From Brevundimonas sp. (GTDB taxonomy: Bacteria; Pseudomonadota; Alphaproteobacteria; Caulobacterales; Caulobacteraceae), in contig NZ_JAIYCP010000033.1 of NCBI RefSeq assembly GCF_027487935.1, positions 1 through 64,000 on the forward strand: 64,000 nt of DNA, read 5' to 3'. The notes below the pieces were generated by a model. That model worked only from the letters and a program-made list of their open reading frames with translations. It did not search any database and was not told the origin of the DNA. This document shows positions 36,655-49,009 of the stretch, piece by piece. The stretch's first letter is position 1. Each line of letters begins with the position of its first letter. Made by a program: the position numbers and the translations under genes.

Positions 36655-38956
36655 GCGCCTGCAGTTCCGGCGTGTCGAACATGCTGCGCTGGAGCGATCC
36701 GAACAGATTGACATAGTCGTCCGTCCACGGTCGCACCGCGGTCTGCGCCGGGGTGTTCCAGCGGCTGTCGGCCCTGAAATCCGCAAGCCCCTCCGGGGTC
36801 GGCGAAAGGATCAGAACTTCCGTCGATGCCTCGGCCATCTCGGGCGTGTTGTCGCTCTCATAGTAGAGCTGGTGCAGGCTCGACTTGCCCAGCGCCTGTG
36901 CGGCGGCGACGGCCGGCAGTGTAATGTCGAGATTGCGGTTCGACAGGTGCAGCAACACGACCCCATCAGGCTTGAGCAAGCCCAGATAACCCTCGATGGC
37001 CTCCACCGTCAGCAGATGGGTCGGCACCGCGTCCGATGAGAAGGCATCGATGATCAGCAGGTCATAGGACCCCGGCACCTCGTTCCCCAGCGTCAGCCGC
37101 GCATCACCGAGCACGGTGTTGATCGGGCCGGACGCACAGTCGGAGATAAAGCTGAACCACTGCGGATCGCGCGACAGCCGGTCCACCATGGGATCGATCT
37201 CGAAGAAGGTCATGGTGTCTTCGGTGCGTTTGTAGGACGCCATTGCGCCCGAGCCCTGGCCGACGACACCGATCCGCGCCGGACCGCGGTTCCCGATCAT
37301 GGTCGCGGCCTGCCCGATCGGCGTCGCTGCCGCATAGTATAGGGTCGGGACGCAGGCGAACCGGCTGTCACGGGCCTGGGCACCGTGCAGGGTCGTGCCG
37401 TGCATCAGCACATGGACGTCGCCCCCCAGTCGGGGGTCCGGTGCATTGGCCACCCGCATCACGCCGAAGAAGCTGCGCTCGGAATAGCTCCAGTCATAGC
37501 CGCGCGCGATCCACTGCGCCGACAGGGTGATCATCACGAGGATGGCGGTAAAGGCCAGCGCCCGGTCGCGGAGCAGGAAGGCGCAGATTGCCGCCGGCAT
37601 CAGCAGGACCATGGTCAGCTGGTCCATGCCGAGCGGAAAATTGGCGTGGAACCAGGCGCGCGCACCGTCATTGGCGTCGAGCCCGATCGCCACCAGCACC
37701 GGCGAGGCCGCAACCGCCACGGCGGCGATCAGGGTGCCCAGCGGGGCTCCGCTCAGGTGCCCCCTGCCCCAGGGCCGCGCCAGGCCGACGAGCACCAGCA
37801 CCAGCGGATACTCCCACACCATGTTGAAGATCACCGGTGCCAGCAGGGCCGTGAACGCTCCGCCGACCACGCCGCCCAGCGACATCAGCAGATAGAATTC
37901 CGTCAGCCGGTCCGGCGGTGGCCGTCTGGCGGCCAGCAGCTGGTGGCACATCAGGGCCGCGAAGAAGAAGGCGATCAGGTGCAGGCCGAAAGCCAGCGAC
38001 CAGTTGGCCGAGCGGAAGGCCACGATCAGGACCACGATCGCGCCCGTCGCCCCCTGGATGATCAGGGTAACATTCAGCGGAATCCAGGGCCGGTTCTGGA
38101 AGGCGATGACAAAGGTCAGCAGGTACAATGCCAGCGGCAGAACCCACAGGAATGGTGCCGAGGCGACATCGGTCGACAGGTGGGAGGTGACCCCCAGCAT
38201 CAGGCTGGACGGCGCGGCCGCCAGGAGGACCAGAATGCCCTTCTCACGCCATGACAGCGGGGCGCTGGCCGCGAGCTGAGCGGGCTCGGACGTCTGGTCC
38301 AGCCGCCGACGCCAGACCGTGAAGGCAAGGGCCACGACCAGCAGCACAAAAATGGCATAGCCGCCGCTCCAGCCGAACCAGCCGCGCTGTCCGGACAGGG
38401 TCGCCAGCGGCTCGATCAGGATCGGGTAGGACAGCAGGGCCAGGAAGCTGCCGAGGTTGGAGGCGGCATAGAGGACATAGGGGTTCTGGCCGTCGGCATG
38501 GCCGACCCGGACCCGGGCGTACCAGGCCTGGAGCAGCGGTGCCGTCGCCGACAGCACCGCGAACGGTGCGCCGACCGAAAGGGTCAGGGTCGCCAACAAC
38601 CACATGATGGGCGCCGCCGGGTCGGGGTCTCCCAGCAGGCCATTGACGCTGAGCGGCAGGAACAGGGCGGCCGCCACCAGCAGGCCCAGATGGATGCCCA
38701 CCTGGGTCTTGATCGATCCGACCTTCTGCAGCAGGTGGGCGTAGCCGTAGCCGGCCAGCAGGGCCGTCTGGAAAAAGACCATGGCGGTGTTCCACACCGC
38801 CGGCGATCCACCCAGCATGGGCAGGACCAGTTTGGTCACCATCGGCTGGACCACGAACACCAGCGCCGCCGAGGTGAAGATGGCGACCGCAAACAGGATG
38901 GGCGTAAGCCGGTCCGGTGCCGCACCGATGCCGGAGACCGCTGTAGTATCGCTCAT
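36641..38956 (-). CDS. Fused multi-spanning membrane protein with spermidine-synthase-like domain
   Basis: A 771-residue protein. The first 480 or so residues hold about twelve hydrophobic segments (for example [40 protein letters not shown]). The C-terminal third is a spermidine-synthase/methyltransferase-like fold with [35 protein letters not shown] and [20 protein letters not shown]. This matches the family often annotated 'fused MFS/spermidine synthase'. The real reaction of such proteins is mostly unproven; aminopropyl transfer is inferred from fold only. I start at MSDTTAVSG, 24 bases inside the longest frame. Confidence 0.82.
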   Translation of the reverse strand: MSDTTAVSGIGAAPDRLTPILFAVAIFTSAALVFVVQPMVTKLVLPMLGGSPAVWNTAMVFFQTALLAGYGYAHLLQKVGSIKTQVGIHLGLLVAAALFLPLSVNGLLGDPDPAAPIMWLLATLTLSVGAPFAVLSATAPLLQAWYARVRVGHADGQNPYVLYAASNLGSFLALLSYPILIEPLATLSGQRGWFGWSGGYAIFVLLVVALAFTVWRRRLDQTSEPAQLAASAPLSWREKGILVLLAAAPSSLMLGVTSHLSTDVASAPFLWVLPLALYLLTFVIAFQNRPWIPLNVTLIIQGATGAIVVLIVAFRSANWSLAFGLHLIAFFFAALMCHQLLAARRPPPDRLTEFYLLMSLGGVVGGAFTALLAPVIFNMVWEYPLVLVLVGLARPWGRGHLSGAPLGTLIAAVAVAASPVLVAIGLDANDGARAWFHANFPLGMDQLTMVLLMPAAICAFLLRDRALAFTAILVMITLSAQWIARGYDWSYSERSFFGVMRVANAPDPRLGGDVHVLMHGTTLHGAQARDSRFACVPTLYYAAATPIGQAATMIGNRGPARIGVVGQGSGAMASYKRTEDTMTFFEIDPMVDRLSRDPQWFSFISDCASGPINTVLGDARLTLGNEVPGSYDLLIIDAFSSDAVPTHLLTVEAIEGYLGLLKPDGVVLLHLSNRNLDITLPAVAAAQALGKSSLHQLYYESDNTPEMAEASTEVLILSPTPEGLADFRADSRWNTPAQTAVRPWTDDYVNLFGSLQRSMFDTPELQALRRQ

Positions 38957-39040
38957 GCCCGCCCCGTATGCTGTCGCCACCTACGGCGCAGAGCGCCACA
39001 CTAGACCGACTCGCGCCGCCTTCGGAAAGTCCCTCGATTC

Positions 39041-39532
39041 ATGTTCCCCGAAGACATCCAGACCCTCGCCCGTCAGGTGATCGAGACCGCCGCCGCAAGG
39101 GGGCTTGTCCTTGTCACGGCGGAGAGCTGTACCGGCGGACTGGTGGCCGGAGCCCTGACCGCGATCGCCGGCTCCTCGGCGGTCGTTGAGCGCGGTTTCG
39201 TGACCTACAGCAATGGGTCCAAGACGGAGCTGCTGGCTGTACCGGCGGATCTGATCGAAGCCTGCGGTGCCGTGTCGGAACCGGTAGCGCGCGCCATGGC
39301 CCGGGGAGCCCTGGCAGGGTCCGGTGCCGACCTCTCGGTCTCGGTGACGGGCGTCGCCGGACCTGGCGGGGGCACGGCTGAAAAGCCCGTGGGCCTCGTC
39401 CATTTCAGCGCCGTCGGTCCGAGTGGTGAGATCCACGCGATGCACCGCTTCGGCGACATCGGGCGCGAACAGGTCCGGCTGGCCAGTGTCCGCGTGGCCC
39501 TCGGCCTGCTGCTTGACCGGATGCGCGCATGA
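39041..39532 (+). CDS. pncC: Nicotinamide-nucleotide amidohydrolase (CinA C-terminal domain)
   Basis: Deamidates nicotinamide mononucleotide to nicotinate mononucleotide, recycling pyridine nucleotides. The 163 residues correspond to the stand-alone CinA C-terminal domain: LVTAESCTGGLVAGALTAIAGSS, ERGFVTYSNGSKTELL, VSEPVARAMARGAL, SVTGVAGPGGGTAEKPVGLVHF. The N-terminal CinA domain is absent, as in E. coli PncC. The stop overlaps the tusA start (ATGA). Confidence 0.93.
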   Translation: MFPEDIQTLARQVIETAAARGLVLVTAESCTGGLVAGALTAIAGSSAVVERGFVTYSNGSKTELLAVPADLIEACGAVSEPVARAMARGALAGSGADLSVSVTGVAGPGGGTAEKPVGLVHFSAVGPSGEIHAMHRFGDIGREQVRLASVRVALGLLLDRMRA

Positions 39533-39759
39533 TCGTGGACGCACGCGGCCACCGCTGCCCGACCCCCGGCCTGAAGCTTCAGAAGGCGATGCGCGGAGCG
39601 GCCCCCGGTGCCTGTTTCACCCTGCTGGCCACGGACCCGATGGCGCGGATCGATGTGCCGCACCTGATGAACGCGGTCGGCGGAAAAACCGTGTCGATCA
39701 CGGAGACGGACGGGGTCCTGACTATCGTGGTCGCGACGCCCGGCGCTCCGACAGGCTGA
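39529..39759 (+). CDS. TusA-family sulfurtransferase
   Basis: A 76-residue sulfur carrier of the TusA/SirA fold. The signature DARGHRCPTPGLKLQKAM places the persulfide cysteine at residue 10 in a Cys-Pro motif, and VPHLMNAVGGKTVSITE follows. It could supply sulfur for tRNA thiolation or molybdopterin; the partner cannot be inferred from the neighbours. It is coupled to pncC and overlaps the convergent yihY gene by 38 bases. Confidence 0.9.
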   Translation: MIVDARGHRCPTPGLKLQKAMRGAAPGACFTLLATDPMARIDVPHLMNAVGGKTVSITETDGVLTIVVATPGAPTG

Positions 39760-40687
39760 CGACCGAGTCCGGCAGGGGTGTGTCGGGCTCGATCCCGGTT
39801 TCATCCCCGGAGCGCGCGGCGATCTCCATCTCGGTGGCGAAGGCACCACCGTAGAAGATGGCGTTGACGTTCCATGACAGCCAGATCAGCAGCACCACCA
39901 CCGCGCCGACCGAGCCATAGGTCGCGCCCAGGGGCGCGATCTGCTCGACGTAGATGGCGCAGAGCCAGGACGAGACCGTCGACATCACGGTGGCGACCAG
40001 GCCACCGGCGATCGAAGGCCCCCAAGCCACCGGCGTCCGGTGGGACATGGCGTACCGGTAGAGCATGGTCAGGCCGATCGCCAGGCCGAGCGCCGGCCAG
40101 AGGCCCTCCAGCGGCAGCGCCCCGCCGGTCTGCTGTGCGCTTCCCGGCCCGGCATGCTCCAGCAGTCTCGAGGTCACCACGGCCCCGGACACCACCGTGA
40201 ACAGAAGAAAGGCCGCAAGGGCCACGAAGAAGGCTAGGAGGTTGAATTTGAAGAATCCGTGCGGCTCTGACTCGTCGTGGATCAGGTTCAGTCCGGCCAG
40301 CAGGGCCTTGAACCCGCGATGCGCCGCATAGCCGCCGATGACCACAGCGAAGAAACTCTGGGCAGAAACAGTCCGGGCCGAGGCATTGGCCAGACGCTCG
40401 ATCTCCTGGTGGAAGATGGCGCGGGCAGCCGTCGGCAAGACATCGGCGAGCGCGGCCGCCTGTTCACTGACCTGACCGATGGACAGCACCGCCTTGTAGA
40501 AGCCGATCAAAATGGCGATGGCCGGAAAGACCGCCAGCAGGGCGAAGAAGGATACGCCGCCGGTATAGAGCATGACGTCGCGGCCCCAGCTGCGTGTGAA
40601 CGCCTTGACCGACAGGCGACCCCACAGCCTGGGCCTCGCCCAGCGCGTCACTGCCTCGATGTCCGACCTTGCCCGCAATCCAGTCAC
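39722..40687 (-). CDS. YihY/virulence factor BrkB family membrane protein
   Basis: An inner-membrane protein of about 321 residues with six hydrophobic segments. Family marks are the early YTGGVSFFALLAVFPAIAILIGFYKAVL, AHRGFKALLAGLNLIHDE, RTPVAWGPSIAGGLVATVMSTVSSWL, and GATYGSVGAVVVLLIWLSWNVNAIFYGGAF near the end. The function is not firmly known, though it was once called ribonuclease BN in error. No ATG suits the start. I use GTG 40687 (VTGLRARSDIEAVTRW); the frame runs further to 41281 only as antisense of the next gene. Confidence 0.83.
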   Translation of the reverse strand: MTGLRARSDIEAVTRWARPRLWGRLSVKAFTRSWGRDVMLYTGGVSFFALLAVFPAIAILIGFYKAVLSIGQVSEQAAALADVLPTAARAIFHQEIERLANASARTVSAQSFFAVVIGGYAAHRGFKALLAGLNLIHDESEPHGFFKFNLLAFFVALAAFLLFTVVSGAVVTSRLLEHAGPGSAQQTGGALPLEGLWPALGLAIGLTMLYRYAMSHRTPVAWGPSIAGGLVATVMSTVSSWLCAIYVEQIAPLGATYGSVGAVVVLLIWLSWNVNAIFYGGAFATEMEIAARSGDETGIEPDTPLPDSVVSLSERRASRPR

Positions 40688-40800
40688 CGCAACCTGCAAA
40701 TTCGCACTACTACTCCAATTCGGCCCAGGGGAAACCCGCTGCGAAAAGCGTCGGTCAGCCCGTTGCTTGGTGCCGCCTGCCCTCGCTATGGTCCTCAGAC

Positions 40801-42156
40801 ATGAGACCGCGCCCGGAGCCGGGAGCGGCTGGAGATTTATCCTTGGGTTCCGATCCGCGCATACTGGTCGTCGCGCCTGACGACGGCCTCGTAGGCCCAC
40901 TCTGTCCGGGGCTGGACGCGCTCGGCTGGCGGACCCTGACCGCCCGTTCACTGGACGGTGCCCTTCAGGCCTTGATCGACTGGCCGCTGGAAGCCGTGAT
41001 CCTGGACTCCCGCTTGCCGGATTCCGCCGAGGGCATTCGGGCCCTTCGCGCGGCGGTGATTCCGCGGCGGCTGCCGGTTCTCGTGATTGATCCGGATACG
41101 GCGACCTGGGAGCCGGGACTGGTCGATATCGTGATGTCCAGAGCCCCCCACCCCGCCCAGGCGGCCTTGCGGCTCGAGAACATGGTCCGCTCCGCCATCG
41201 CAGAGGAGGAAGTCTCGCTACGCGAGGCGACCTTCGCTGCCCGGGGGCAGCCTCTGGTGCTCCCGGGGGTCGACTCCGCACCCTTGCGGGTGCTGGCCGC
41301 CGGCAAGGCGGACCGGCATTTCATAGCCCTGTCCAACGCCCTGACCGCGCGCGGGTGTGAGGTGGTGGCGGCCCCGACGCCTTACACGGCCTTCGACTAT
41401 CTGCATGAACGGGCGTTCGACGCTGTGGTGCTCTGGGGCGCCGAGGACCATACGCCCGCCCTGTCCATCGCTTCGGGCATGAAGCGGAACACCCGCCTGT
41501 ATCATATCCCGGCCGTCCTCTATCTTCGCGGCTCGGGCGAGATCAATCTGTCGGAACTCTATAGCCGCGGCTTTGCGGACGTCGCCGCAGCCGACACGCC
41601 GGAGGATGAAACCGCCGGACGCGTGACGGCCCTGGCGCGTGCACATCGTCGCCATGTGGCCATCCGCAAGGCGCTGGAGAGCGCGCGCGGGTCGGGCCTG
41701 ACCGATCCCATGACCGGCCTGTTCACACCCGAGCTGTTCGCCAGCCATCTCGCGCGCGTGGCCGAAGGGGCCCGCCTGCGTCGGCGCCCGCTCTCGGTTG
41801 CGGTCCTGCGGGTGTCCGAGACCAACGCCGTGGTCGAGGCCCGCAGCGGCGGCTGGCTGGATCGCGCCCTGCCCCAGATCGGGGCCATGGTTTCGCGCCT
41901 GATCCGCACGGAGGATACAGCCGCCCGCCTGTCGCCTGACGTCTTTGCCCTCGCCCTGCCGGCGACCGAGGGCCCGGCCGGGCGGGTCGCAGCCGACCGG
42001 ATCGCCGCCGTCATCGGCTGTACCGCCTTCGATGCCGGCCCTGACCGATCGCCCTTTGTGGTCGAGTTCGAGGTCGGTGTCGCTCAGGTCACCGCCGGCG
42101 AATCGCCGGCAGCCGTGCTGGAACGCGCCTCGAGGGACGTCCGCAGCAACGCCTGA
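40801..42156 (+). CDS. popA: PopA/PleD-like regulator: REC-REC-degenerate GGDEF
   Basis: A protein of about 451 residues. The first receiver domain keeps its Asp (AVILDSRLPD, residue 69). The second lacks it (FDAVVLWGAED). The C-terminal domain, starting GLTDPMTGLFTPELF, is GGDEF-like. The active-site signature is lost, with SPDVF at 378-382 instead of GGDEF, while the c-di-GMP inhibitory-site motif RTED (369-372) is kept at the right spacing. This is the pattern of Caulobacter PopA, a c-di-GMP effector that helps deliver CtrA to ClpXP at the G1-S transition. TTG 40843, with GGAG eight bases upstream, may be the true start. Confidence 0.78.
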   Translation: MRPRPEPGAAGDLSLGSDPRILVVAPDDGLVGPLCPGLDALGWRTLTARSLDGALQALIDWPLEAVILDSRLPDSAEGIRALRAAVIPRRLPVLVIDPDTATWEPGLVDIVMSRAPHPAQAALRLENMVRSAIAEEEVSLREATFAARGQPLVLPGVDSAPLRVLAAGKADRHFIALSNALTARGCEVVAAPTPYTAFDYLHERAFDAVVLWGAEDHTPALSIASGMKRNTRLYHIPAVLYLRGSGEINLSELYSRGFADVAAADTPEDETAGRVTALARAHRRHVAIRKALESARGSGLTDPMTGLFTPELFASHLARVAEGARLRRRPLSVAVLRVSETNAVVEARSGGWLDRALPQIGAMVSRLIRTEDTAARLSPDVFALALPATEGPAGRVAADRIAAVIGCTAFDAGPDRSPFVVEFEVGVAQVTAGESPAAVLERASRDVRSNA

Positions 42157-42226
42157 TGGCTGTCGGGACAATCCTTTGTGCCGTAACGGCTGGAGCCATT
42201 GGCGGCTGAGGCGGACGATCAGAAAC

Positions 42227-42820
42227 ATGTGCAACACCTACCGGTTCCGTCCGTTGACCGGGCAGCCCTTCGAGGAAATCCGCCAGACCGGGATTTCGCT
42301 CGAATTCCCGCAAGGCAGACCGAACATCGAGCCCCGCGACGACATCCGCATCGGCGACTCCGCTCCGGTGGTCACGCGCACGAAAGACGGCGTCGCAGTC
42401 CGGATGACGACCTGGGCCTGGAAGTCCCCGCAGGGACGGCCGGTGTTCAATTTCAGGTCGGACGAGCGGTCGTTCGCCAACAGCCTGCGCTGCGCCATCC
42501 CGGCAGACGGCTTCTATGAATTCACCGACGCCCTCGCCGGTCAGAAGCGCAAGACCAGATGGCTTTTCACCATGGTTGAGGCACCGGCGTTCTGGATCGC
42601 CGGTGTGATCCGCGACGGCGCCTTCAGCATGCTGACCACGACGCCGGGGCCGGATGTTGCGCCCTATCACGACCGCCAGATCGTGCTGCTTGAACCGGGG
42701 CGCGCCATGGAATGGCTCGACCTGACCACCCCCGAGGCGGAACTGCTGCGGCCCCTGCCCGCAAGCCGGCTTGCGGTCGAACGGGTCTTTCCGCCCGCGG
42801 AGACAGGCCGGTTGTTCTAG
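42227..42820 (+). CDS. SOS response-associated peptidase (SRAP/HMCES family)
   Basis: A 197-residue SRAP-domain protein that should crosslink to abasic sites in single-stranded DNA through Cys2 (MCNTYRF). Other active-site pieces are the asparagine in RPNIEPRDD, glutamate in IPADGFYEF and histidine in PYHDRQIV. The sequence is a divergent branch: TWAWKSPQG replaces the usual WGLIP segment, and the loop NFRSDERSFANSLRC is shortened. The start is fixed by the requirement for Cys at position 2. It lies 70 bases after the PopA-like gene and is convergent with guaA. Confidence 0.9.
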   Translation: MCNTYRFRPLTGQPFEEIRQTGISLEFPQGRPNIEPRDDIRIGDSAPVVTRTKDGVAVRMTTWAWKSPQGRPVFNFRSDERSFANSLRCAIPADGFYEFTDALAGQKRKTRWLFTMVEAPAFWIAGVIRDGAFSMLTTTPGPDVAPYHDRQIVLLEPGRAMEWLDLTTPEAELLRPLPASRLAVERVFPPAETGRLF

Positions 42821-42830
42821 TGAGCGAAAG

Positions 42831-44393
42831 TCACTCCCACTCGATCGTCCCCGGCGGCTTGGACGTCACGTCATAGACCACGCGGTTCACGCCCCGGACC
42901 TCATTGACGATCCGCGTGGCGCAGCGACCCAGGACATCCCACGGAAACTCGAAGAAGTCGGCGGTCATGCCGTCGGTCGAGGTGACCGCGCGCAGGGCCA
43001 GCACCTTCTCATAGGTGCGGGCGTCGCCCATGACGCCGACGGTCTTGACCGGCAAGAGGACGGCGAACGCCTGCCAGATGCTGTCGTAGAGTCCGGCCTT
43101 GCGGATCTCTTCCAGATAGATGGCGTCGGCCTGCTGCAGGGTCTCGACGGCCTCCGGCGTGATCTCGCCGGGGATGCGGATGGCAAGGCCCGGCCCGGGG
43201 AAGGGATGGCGTCCGACGAAGGCATCGGTCAGGCCCAGCTCGCGACCGAGCGCCCGGACCTCGTCCTTGAACAGCTCCCGCAGCGGCTCGACCAGCTTCA
43301 GCTTCATGAAGTCCGGCAGGCCACCGACATTGTGGTGGCTCTTGATCACATGGGCCTTGCCGCTCGAGGACGAGACGCTCTCGATCACATCGGGATAGAG
43401 GGTGCCCTGGGCCAGGAATTCGGCTCCCTCGATCTTGCCCGCCTCGCGGTCGAAGATCTCGATGAAGACACGACCGATGGTCTTGCGCTTGGTCTCGGGG
43501 TCCGACTGTCCGGCCAGTGCGCCGAGGAATTCCTTCGACGCATCAACGTGGATCAGGGGGATGTTGTAGTGCTCCCTGAACAGGGTCGTGACCTGGGTCG
43601 CCTCGTCCTTGCGCAGCAGGCCCGTGTCCACGAACACGCAGGTCAGCTGGTCGCCGATCGCCTCATGGATCAGGACCGCGGCCACCGAGCTGTCGACGCC
43701 GCCCGACAGGCCGCAGACCACCCTGGCCGATCCGACCTGTTCGCGGATCTGGGCGATCTTCTCGTCGCGATAGGCGGCCATGGTCCAGTCGCCCTTCAGA
43801 CCCGCGATACCGTGGGTGAAGTTTCGCAGCATGGTGGCACCGCGCGGGGTGTGCATGACCTCGGGATGGAACTGCACGCCGTAGAAGCGGCGCGCCTCGT
43901 CAGCGATCACCGCATAGGGCGAACCGGCCGAGCTGGCGACCACCTCGAACCCCTCGGGAATGGCGACAATCTTGTCCCCATGGCTCATCCAGACCGTCTC
44001 GTCCTCGCCGACAGCAGCAAGGTCGGCCAGCAGGGGCGAAGCCCGCTCGACGGTGATTTCCGCGCGGCCGAACTCGCGGTGATGGCCGCCCTCGACCTTG
44101 CCGCCCAGCTGCTCACACATGGTCATCTCGCCGTAGCAGATGCCCAGCACCGGCACCCCGGCTTCGAAGACAGCCTGCGGTGCCCGCGGACTGCCTTCCT
44201 CATGCACGCTCTCCGGCCCGCCCGACAGGATGATCGCCTGCGGCTGCATGGCCTGGAGCGCAGCCTCGGCCTTGGCATAGGGGTGGATCTCGCAATAGAC
44301 CCGCGCCTCGCGCAGGCGCCGGGCGATCAACTGGGTCACCTGGCTGCCGAAATCGACGATCAGGACCTTCTGGTGATCAGCGGGGGCGGTCAT
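42831..44393 (-). CDS. guaA: GMP synthase (glutamine-hydrolysing)
   Basis: Converts XMP to GMP with glutamine and ATP. The 520 residues hold a class I glutamine amidotransferase domain ([39 protein letters not shown] with the nucleophile Cys, and FHPEVMHT). They also hold an ATP-pyrophosphatase domain with [11 protein letters not shown] and FVDTGLLR, then the dimerisation domain ending [17 protein letters not shown]. Its stop is six bases from the SRAP stop on the other strand. The upstream nucleosidase gene overlaps its start by four bases. guaB lies 2.5 kb away on the same strand. Confidence 0.98.
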   Translation of the reverse strand: MTAPADHQKVLIVDFGSQVTQLIARRLREARVYCEIHPYAKAEAALQAMQPQAIILSGGPESVHEEGSPRAPQAVFEAGVPVLGICYGEMTMCEQLGGKVEGGHHREFGRAEITVERASPLLADLAAVGEDETVWMSHGDKIVAIPEGFEVVASSAGSPYAVIADEARRFYGVQFHPEVMHTPRGATMLRNFTHGIAGLKGDWTMAAYRDEKIAQIREQVGSARVVCGLSGGVDSSVAAVLIHEAIGDQLTCVFVDTGLLRKDEATQVTTLFREHYNIPLIHVDASKEFLGALAGQSDPETKRKTIGRVFIEIFDREAGKIEGAEFLAQGTLYPDVIESVSSSSGKAHVIKSHHNVGGLPDFMKLKLVEPLRELFKDEVRALGRELGLTDAFVGRHPFPGPGLAIRIPGEITPEAVETLQQADAIYLEEIRKAGLYDSIWQAFAVLLPVKTVGVMGDARTYEKVLALRAVTSTDGMTADFFEFPWDVLGRCATRIVNEVRGVNRVVYDVTSKPPGTIEWE

Positions 44394-45037
44394 GCGGGCT
44401 CCGTGAGAACAGGCGTGAAATGGTCATGCAACAGGTCGAGGGCCTCGGCCAGCCGGAGATCGATCCCGGCCAGGGCGTCGGTCCAGTGTTCCAGGCGGGA
44501 CAGGTCCGTGCGGCCGTCCGAAACGCCGCGCAGGCCGATCACCGGCACGCCGAACCGGGCCGCGGCGCGGACGACGGCGAAGGTCTCCATATCGACCATG
44601 TCAGCGTCGACAGCGTCGTAACCGGTGCCCGAGACGACACTCCCGCCCGTGGCCAGCCGGGCCGTCGGCAGGACCGACGGGCCATCCGCCAGCGGCAGGA
44701 CGGCCGGAATGCGGGGATAGGGCGTCTCGCCCTTCGGAAAGCCAAGGGCACTGGCGTCCATGTCGCGGTAGCTGACCTCGGCGATGCGATAGACACGCCC
44801 ATGATCAAGGATACGGGAGCCGGCCGAGCCGAGCGAAACCACAACATCAGGCAAGGTGCCTTCCGCCTTCAAACCCGCAAGGACGTGGGCGACCCCGGCC
44901 GCCGCCTCGACCGGGCCGACGCCCGTGATCAGCGGACGGATGCGGGCGCGAAGGGCCGGGCCGTACTCAGGCTCGGCCGCCATGACGCAGAGGGCGGTCT
45001 TCGGACCGAAACGGGCAAGGGTCCAGTCCCGGCTCAC
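44390..45037 (-). CDS. 5'-methylthioadenosine/S-adenosylhomocysteine nucleosidase-like protein
   Basis: A 215-residue phosphorylase-superfamily nucleosidase. Features are [48 protein letters not shown], the purine-binding region around [22 protein letters not shown], and [12 protein letters not shown] with the catalytic Asp. It probably removes adenine from methylthioadenosine or a related nucleoside; the exact nucleoside is uncertain. It starts at a GTG that overlaps the TGA of the rsmB-like gene (GTGA) and is coupled to guaA, consistent with purine salvage. Confidence 0.85.
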   Translation of the reverse strand: MSRDWTLARFGPKTALCVMAAEPEYGPALRARIRPLITGVGPVEAAAGVAHVLAGLKAEGTLPDVVVSLGSAGSRILDHGRVYRIAEVSYRDMDASALGFPKGETPYPRIPAVLPLADGPSVLPTARLATGGSVVSGTGYDAVDADMVDMETFAVVRAAARFGVPVIGLRGVSDGRTDLSRLEHWTDALAGIDLRLAEALDLLHDHFTPVLTEPA

Positions 45038-46440
45038 GCCCGCCGCTCATAGAGGGCCACGAAGAAGCCGTCGGTGCCGGTCGAGGCCGGCGACAGGCGC
45101 AGACGTCCGCCCGTCGCAGCCCCCGCCAGACGCGTACGCGCGGCGTCGGTGAGCGTCGGGGCAGCGAGCACCTCGGCGACAGGCAGTGGGTGGAAGCCCT
45201 TGTGGTTGGCTTCAAAGGCGTCGGCCACCGCCTCGTTCTCGCGGCTGAGGATCGAGCAGGTGACATAGACCAGTCGCCCGCCCGGCTTCACGAGGACAGC
45301 GGCCTGGGCGAGGATTCGCAGCTGCAGGGCATGCAGCCGCTCGATCTCGTCGGCCTTGAGCCGCCAGGCATCCTCGGGGCGGCGGCGCCAGGCACCCGAA
45401 CCGCTGCAGGGCGCATCGACGAACACCAGATCGGCCTTGCCGTTGAACGCCTCGACCCCGCCACCGTTCTGGCCGATCAGCCGCAGGTCGGCAGCGACGC
45501 CGGCGCGGGCGAGACGCGGGCGAATGTTATCGAGCCGCTTCTGCACAACATCGCAGGCGACCAGCCGCATCGGCACGGCCGCGGGCGCAGATTTCGCGGC
45601 CGCCAGTTCATCGGCACCGGTCGGCGACCAGCCGGCGGGGCTGGGTGCCGCAACCCGCGCCGGATCGGCCGCAGGCAGGCCCTGCACCGCGAGCGCCAGC
45701 GTCTTGCCACCGCCACCTGCGCAATAATCGATGACGACACTGTCCGGCGTGAACGACAGGCCGGCCCCTGCCACCCAGGCCGTCAACTGGCTGCCCTCGT
45801 CCTGGATCTCGACCCGGCCCGCGTTGAAAGCCTCAAGGGCCTGGACATTCGGCGCAGGCTCCGACGGCAGTCGCAGGCCGACGGCCGACCAGGGAGTCCG
45901 TAAAGGCGAAAGACCCGTCGCCTTCAGCTCCGCCTGCGCAGCCTCGACTGTGGTTTTGGCCGTATTGACCCGCAGATCGACCGGCGCGCGCGCCATCAGA
46001 CCGGCGGCTTCCTCGCTCCAGCGGTCGCCGAAGGTCGCCTTCAGGTCCTCGACCACAAAGGGAGGCAGGTCGGCGGCGATTCCGGGCCGGTCACCCTCCC
46101 CCGCCGCGATCCGGGCCCGCTCCTGTTTCGACAATGGGCGGGGGCCATAGCCCTCACCCGAGTGCAACGCCTCGATCTCCTCAAGCGACAGTCTGTCGAG
46201 GAAGGCCAGCGCGCCGACCACCAGCGCACGCCCGTCCTCCCGTCCGCCCATGGCCGTGACCAGCCGGCCGCGCGCGCGCAGCACCTGATAGACACGCTCG
46301 GCGACAGCACGGCGGTCACCGGAGCCCGCGTAGCGGTTGGCAGCGCCCCAGGCCTTGATCACGACCTCGGCGGAGGCGCGGCCCTGGGCGATGCTGTCCA
46401 GAACGGAGGCGGCGGCGGCGAGACGGGCAGCTGGGGTCAA
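45034..46440 (-). CDS. RsmB/NOP family RNA cytosine-C5 methyltransferase
   Basis: A 468-residue SAM-dependent methyltransferase acting on rRNA or tRNA cytosines. It has the NusB-like N-terminal part, DLRVNTAKTT, EIQDEGSQLTAW, the SAM motif VIDYCAGGGGKTLALA, and both catalytic cysteines in VDAPCSGSGAWRRRP and YVTCSILSRENE. An insertion of about 35 residues rich in Ala and Pro (254-290) lies right after the SAM-binding glycine loop and is not usual for the family. Whether it is RsmB itself (16S C967) or another member cannot be settled by eye. Confidence 0.92.
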   Translation of the reverse strand: MTPAARLAAAASVLDSIAQGRASAEVVIKAWGAANRYAGSGDRRAVAERVYQVLRARGRLVTAMGGREDGRALVVGALAFLDRLSLEEIEALHSGEGYGPRPLSKQERARIAAGEGDRPGIAADLPPFVVEDLKATFGDRWSEEAAGLMARAPVDLRVNTAKTTVEAAQAELKATGLSPLRTPWSAVGLRLPSEPAPNVQALEAFNAGRVEIQDEGSQLTAWVAGAGLSFTPDSVVIDYCAGGGGKTLALAVQGLPAADPARVAAPSPAGWSPTGADELAAAKSAPAAVPMRLVACDVVQKRLDNIRPRLARAGVAADLRLIGQNGGGVEAFNGKADLVFVDAPCSGSGAWRRRPEDAWRLKADEIERLHALQLRILAQAAVLVKPGGRLVYVTCSILSRENEAVADAFEANHKGFHPLPVAEVLAAPTLTDAARTRLAGAATGGRLRLSPASTGTDGFFVALYERRA

Positions 46441-46449
46441 TGCGGGCTT

Positions 46450-46851
46450 TCAGACGAACAGGGCGGCGATGACCATGAACAGCCCCACCAGAGACGCCAC
46501 CCAGACGAGGGAGCGGACATAGGGGATGCCCAGGGCGTAGACCGGCAGATAGATCAGGCGACCGAAGAGATAGAGATGCGTCCCCCAGAGAGTCAGGGGG
46601 CCGCCGTCCTTGCCCGCGACATGCGCCATAATGACGGCGGCGGCGAACAGCGGAAGGGTCTCGTAGAGATTGGCCTGGGCGCGGTCCAGCCGTCCGGCCA
46701 ATTTGCCGGGCGGCGGAACGTCCCCGTCACGCGCACCGGCATTCCATTTGAGGCCCCGCTCAGCGGTCCGGGCACTGGCCGCCCAGAAGATCTGAACGAT
46801 GGCCAGCACCAGCACGCAGGCAAGAGCGATGAATTCCGGTGTCATATCCAT
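46450..46851 (-). CDS. MAPEG family membrane protein
   Basis: A 133-residue membrane protein with four hydrophobic segments (FIALACVLVLAIVQIFWAA, LPLFAAAVIMAHVAG, LYLFGRLIYLPVYALGIPYVRS, VWVASLVGLFMVIAALFV). MAPEG features are the loop GKLAGRLDRAQANLYETLPLF and the segment GRLIYLPVYALGIPYVRS. Start: an ATG at 46872 overlaps the guaB stop, but AGGGAGG lies eight bases before ATG 46851, so initiation at 46851 is better supported. It differs from the other MAPEG protein of the window. Confidence 0.85.
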   Translation of the reverse strand: MDMTPEFIALACVLVLAIVQIFWAASARTAERGLKWNAGARDGDVPPPGKLAGRLDRAQANLYETLPLFAAAVIMAHVAGKDGGPLTLWGTHLYLFGRLIYLPVYALGIPYVRSLVWVASLVGLFMVIAALFV

Positions 46852-46868
46852 GGCCTGAGCCTCCCTGC

Positions 46869-49005
<2,137 letters not shown>

Positions 49006-49009
<4 letters not shown>

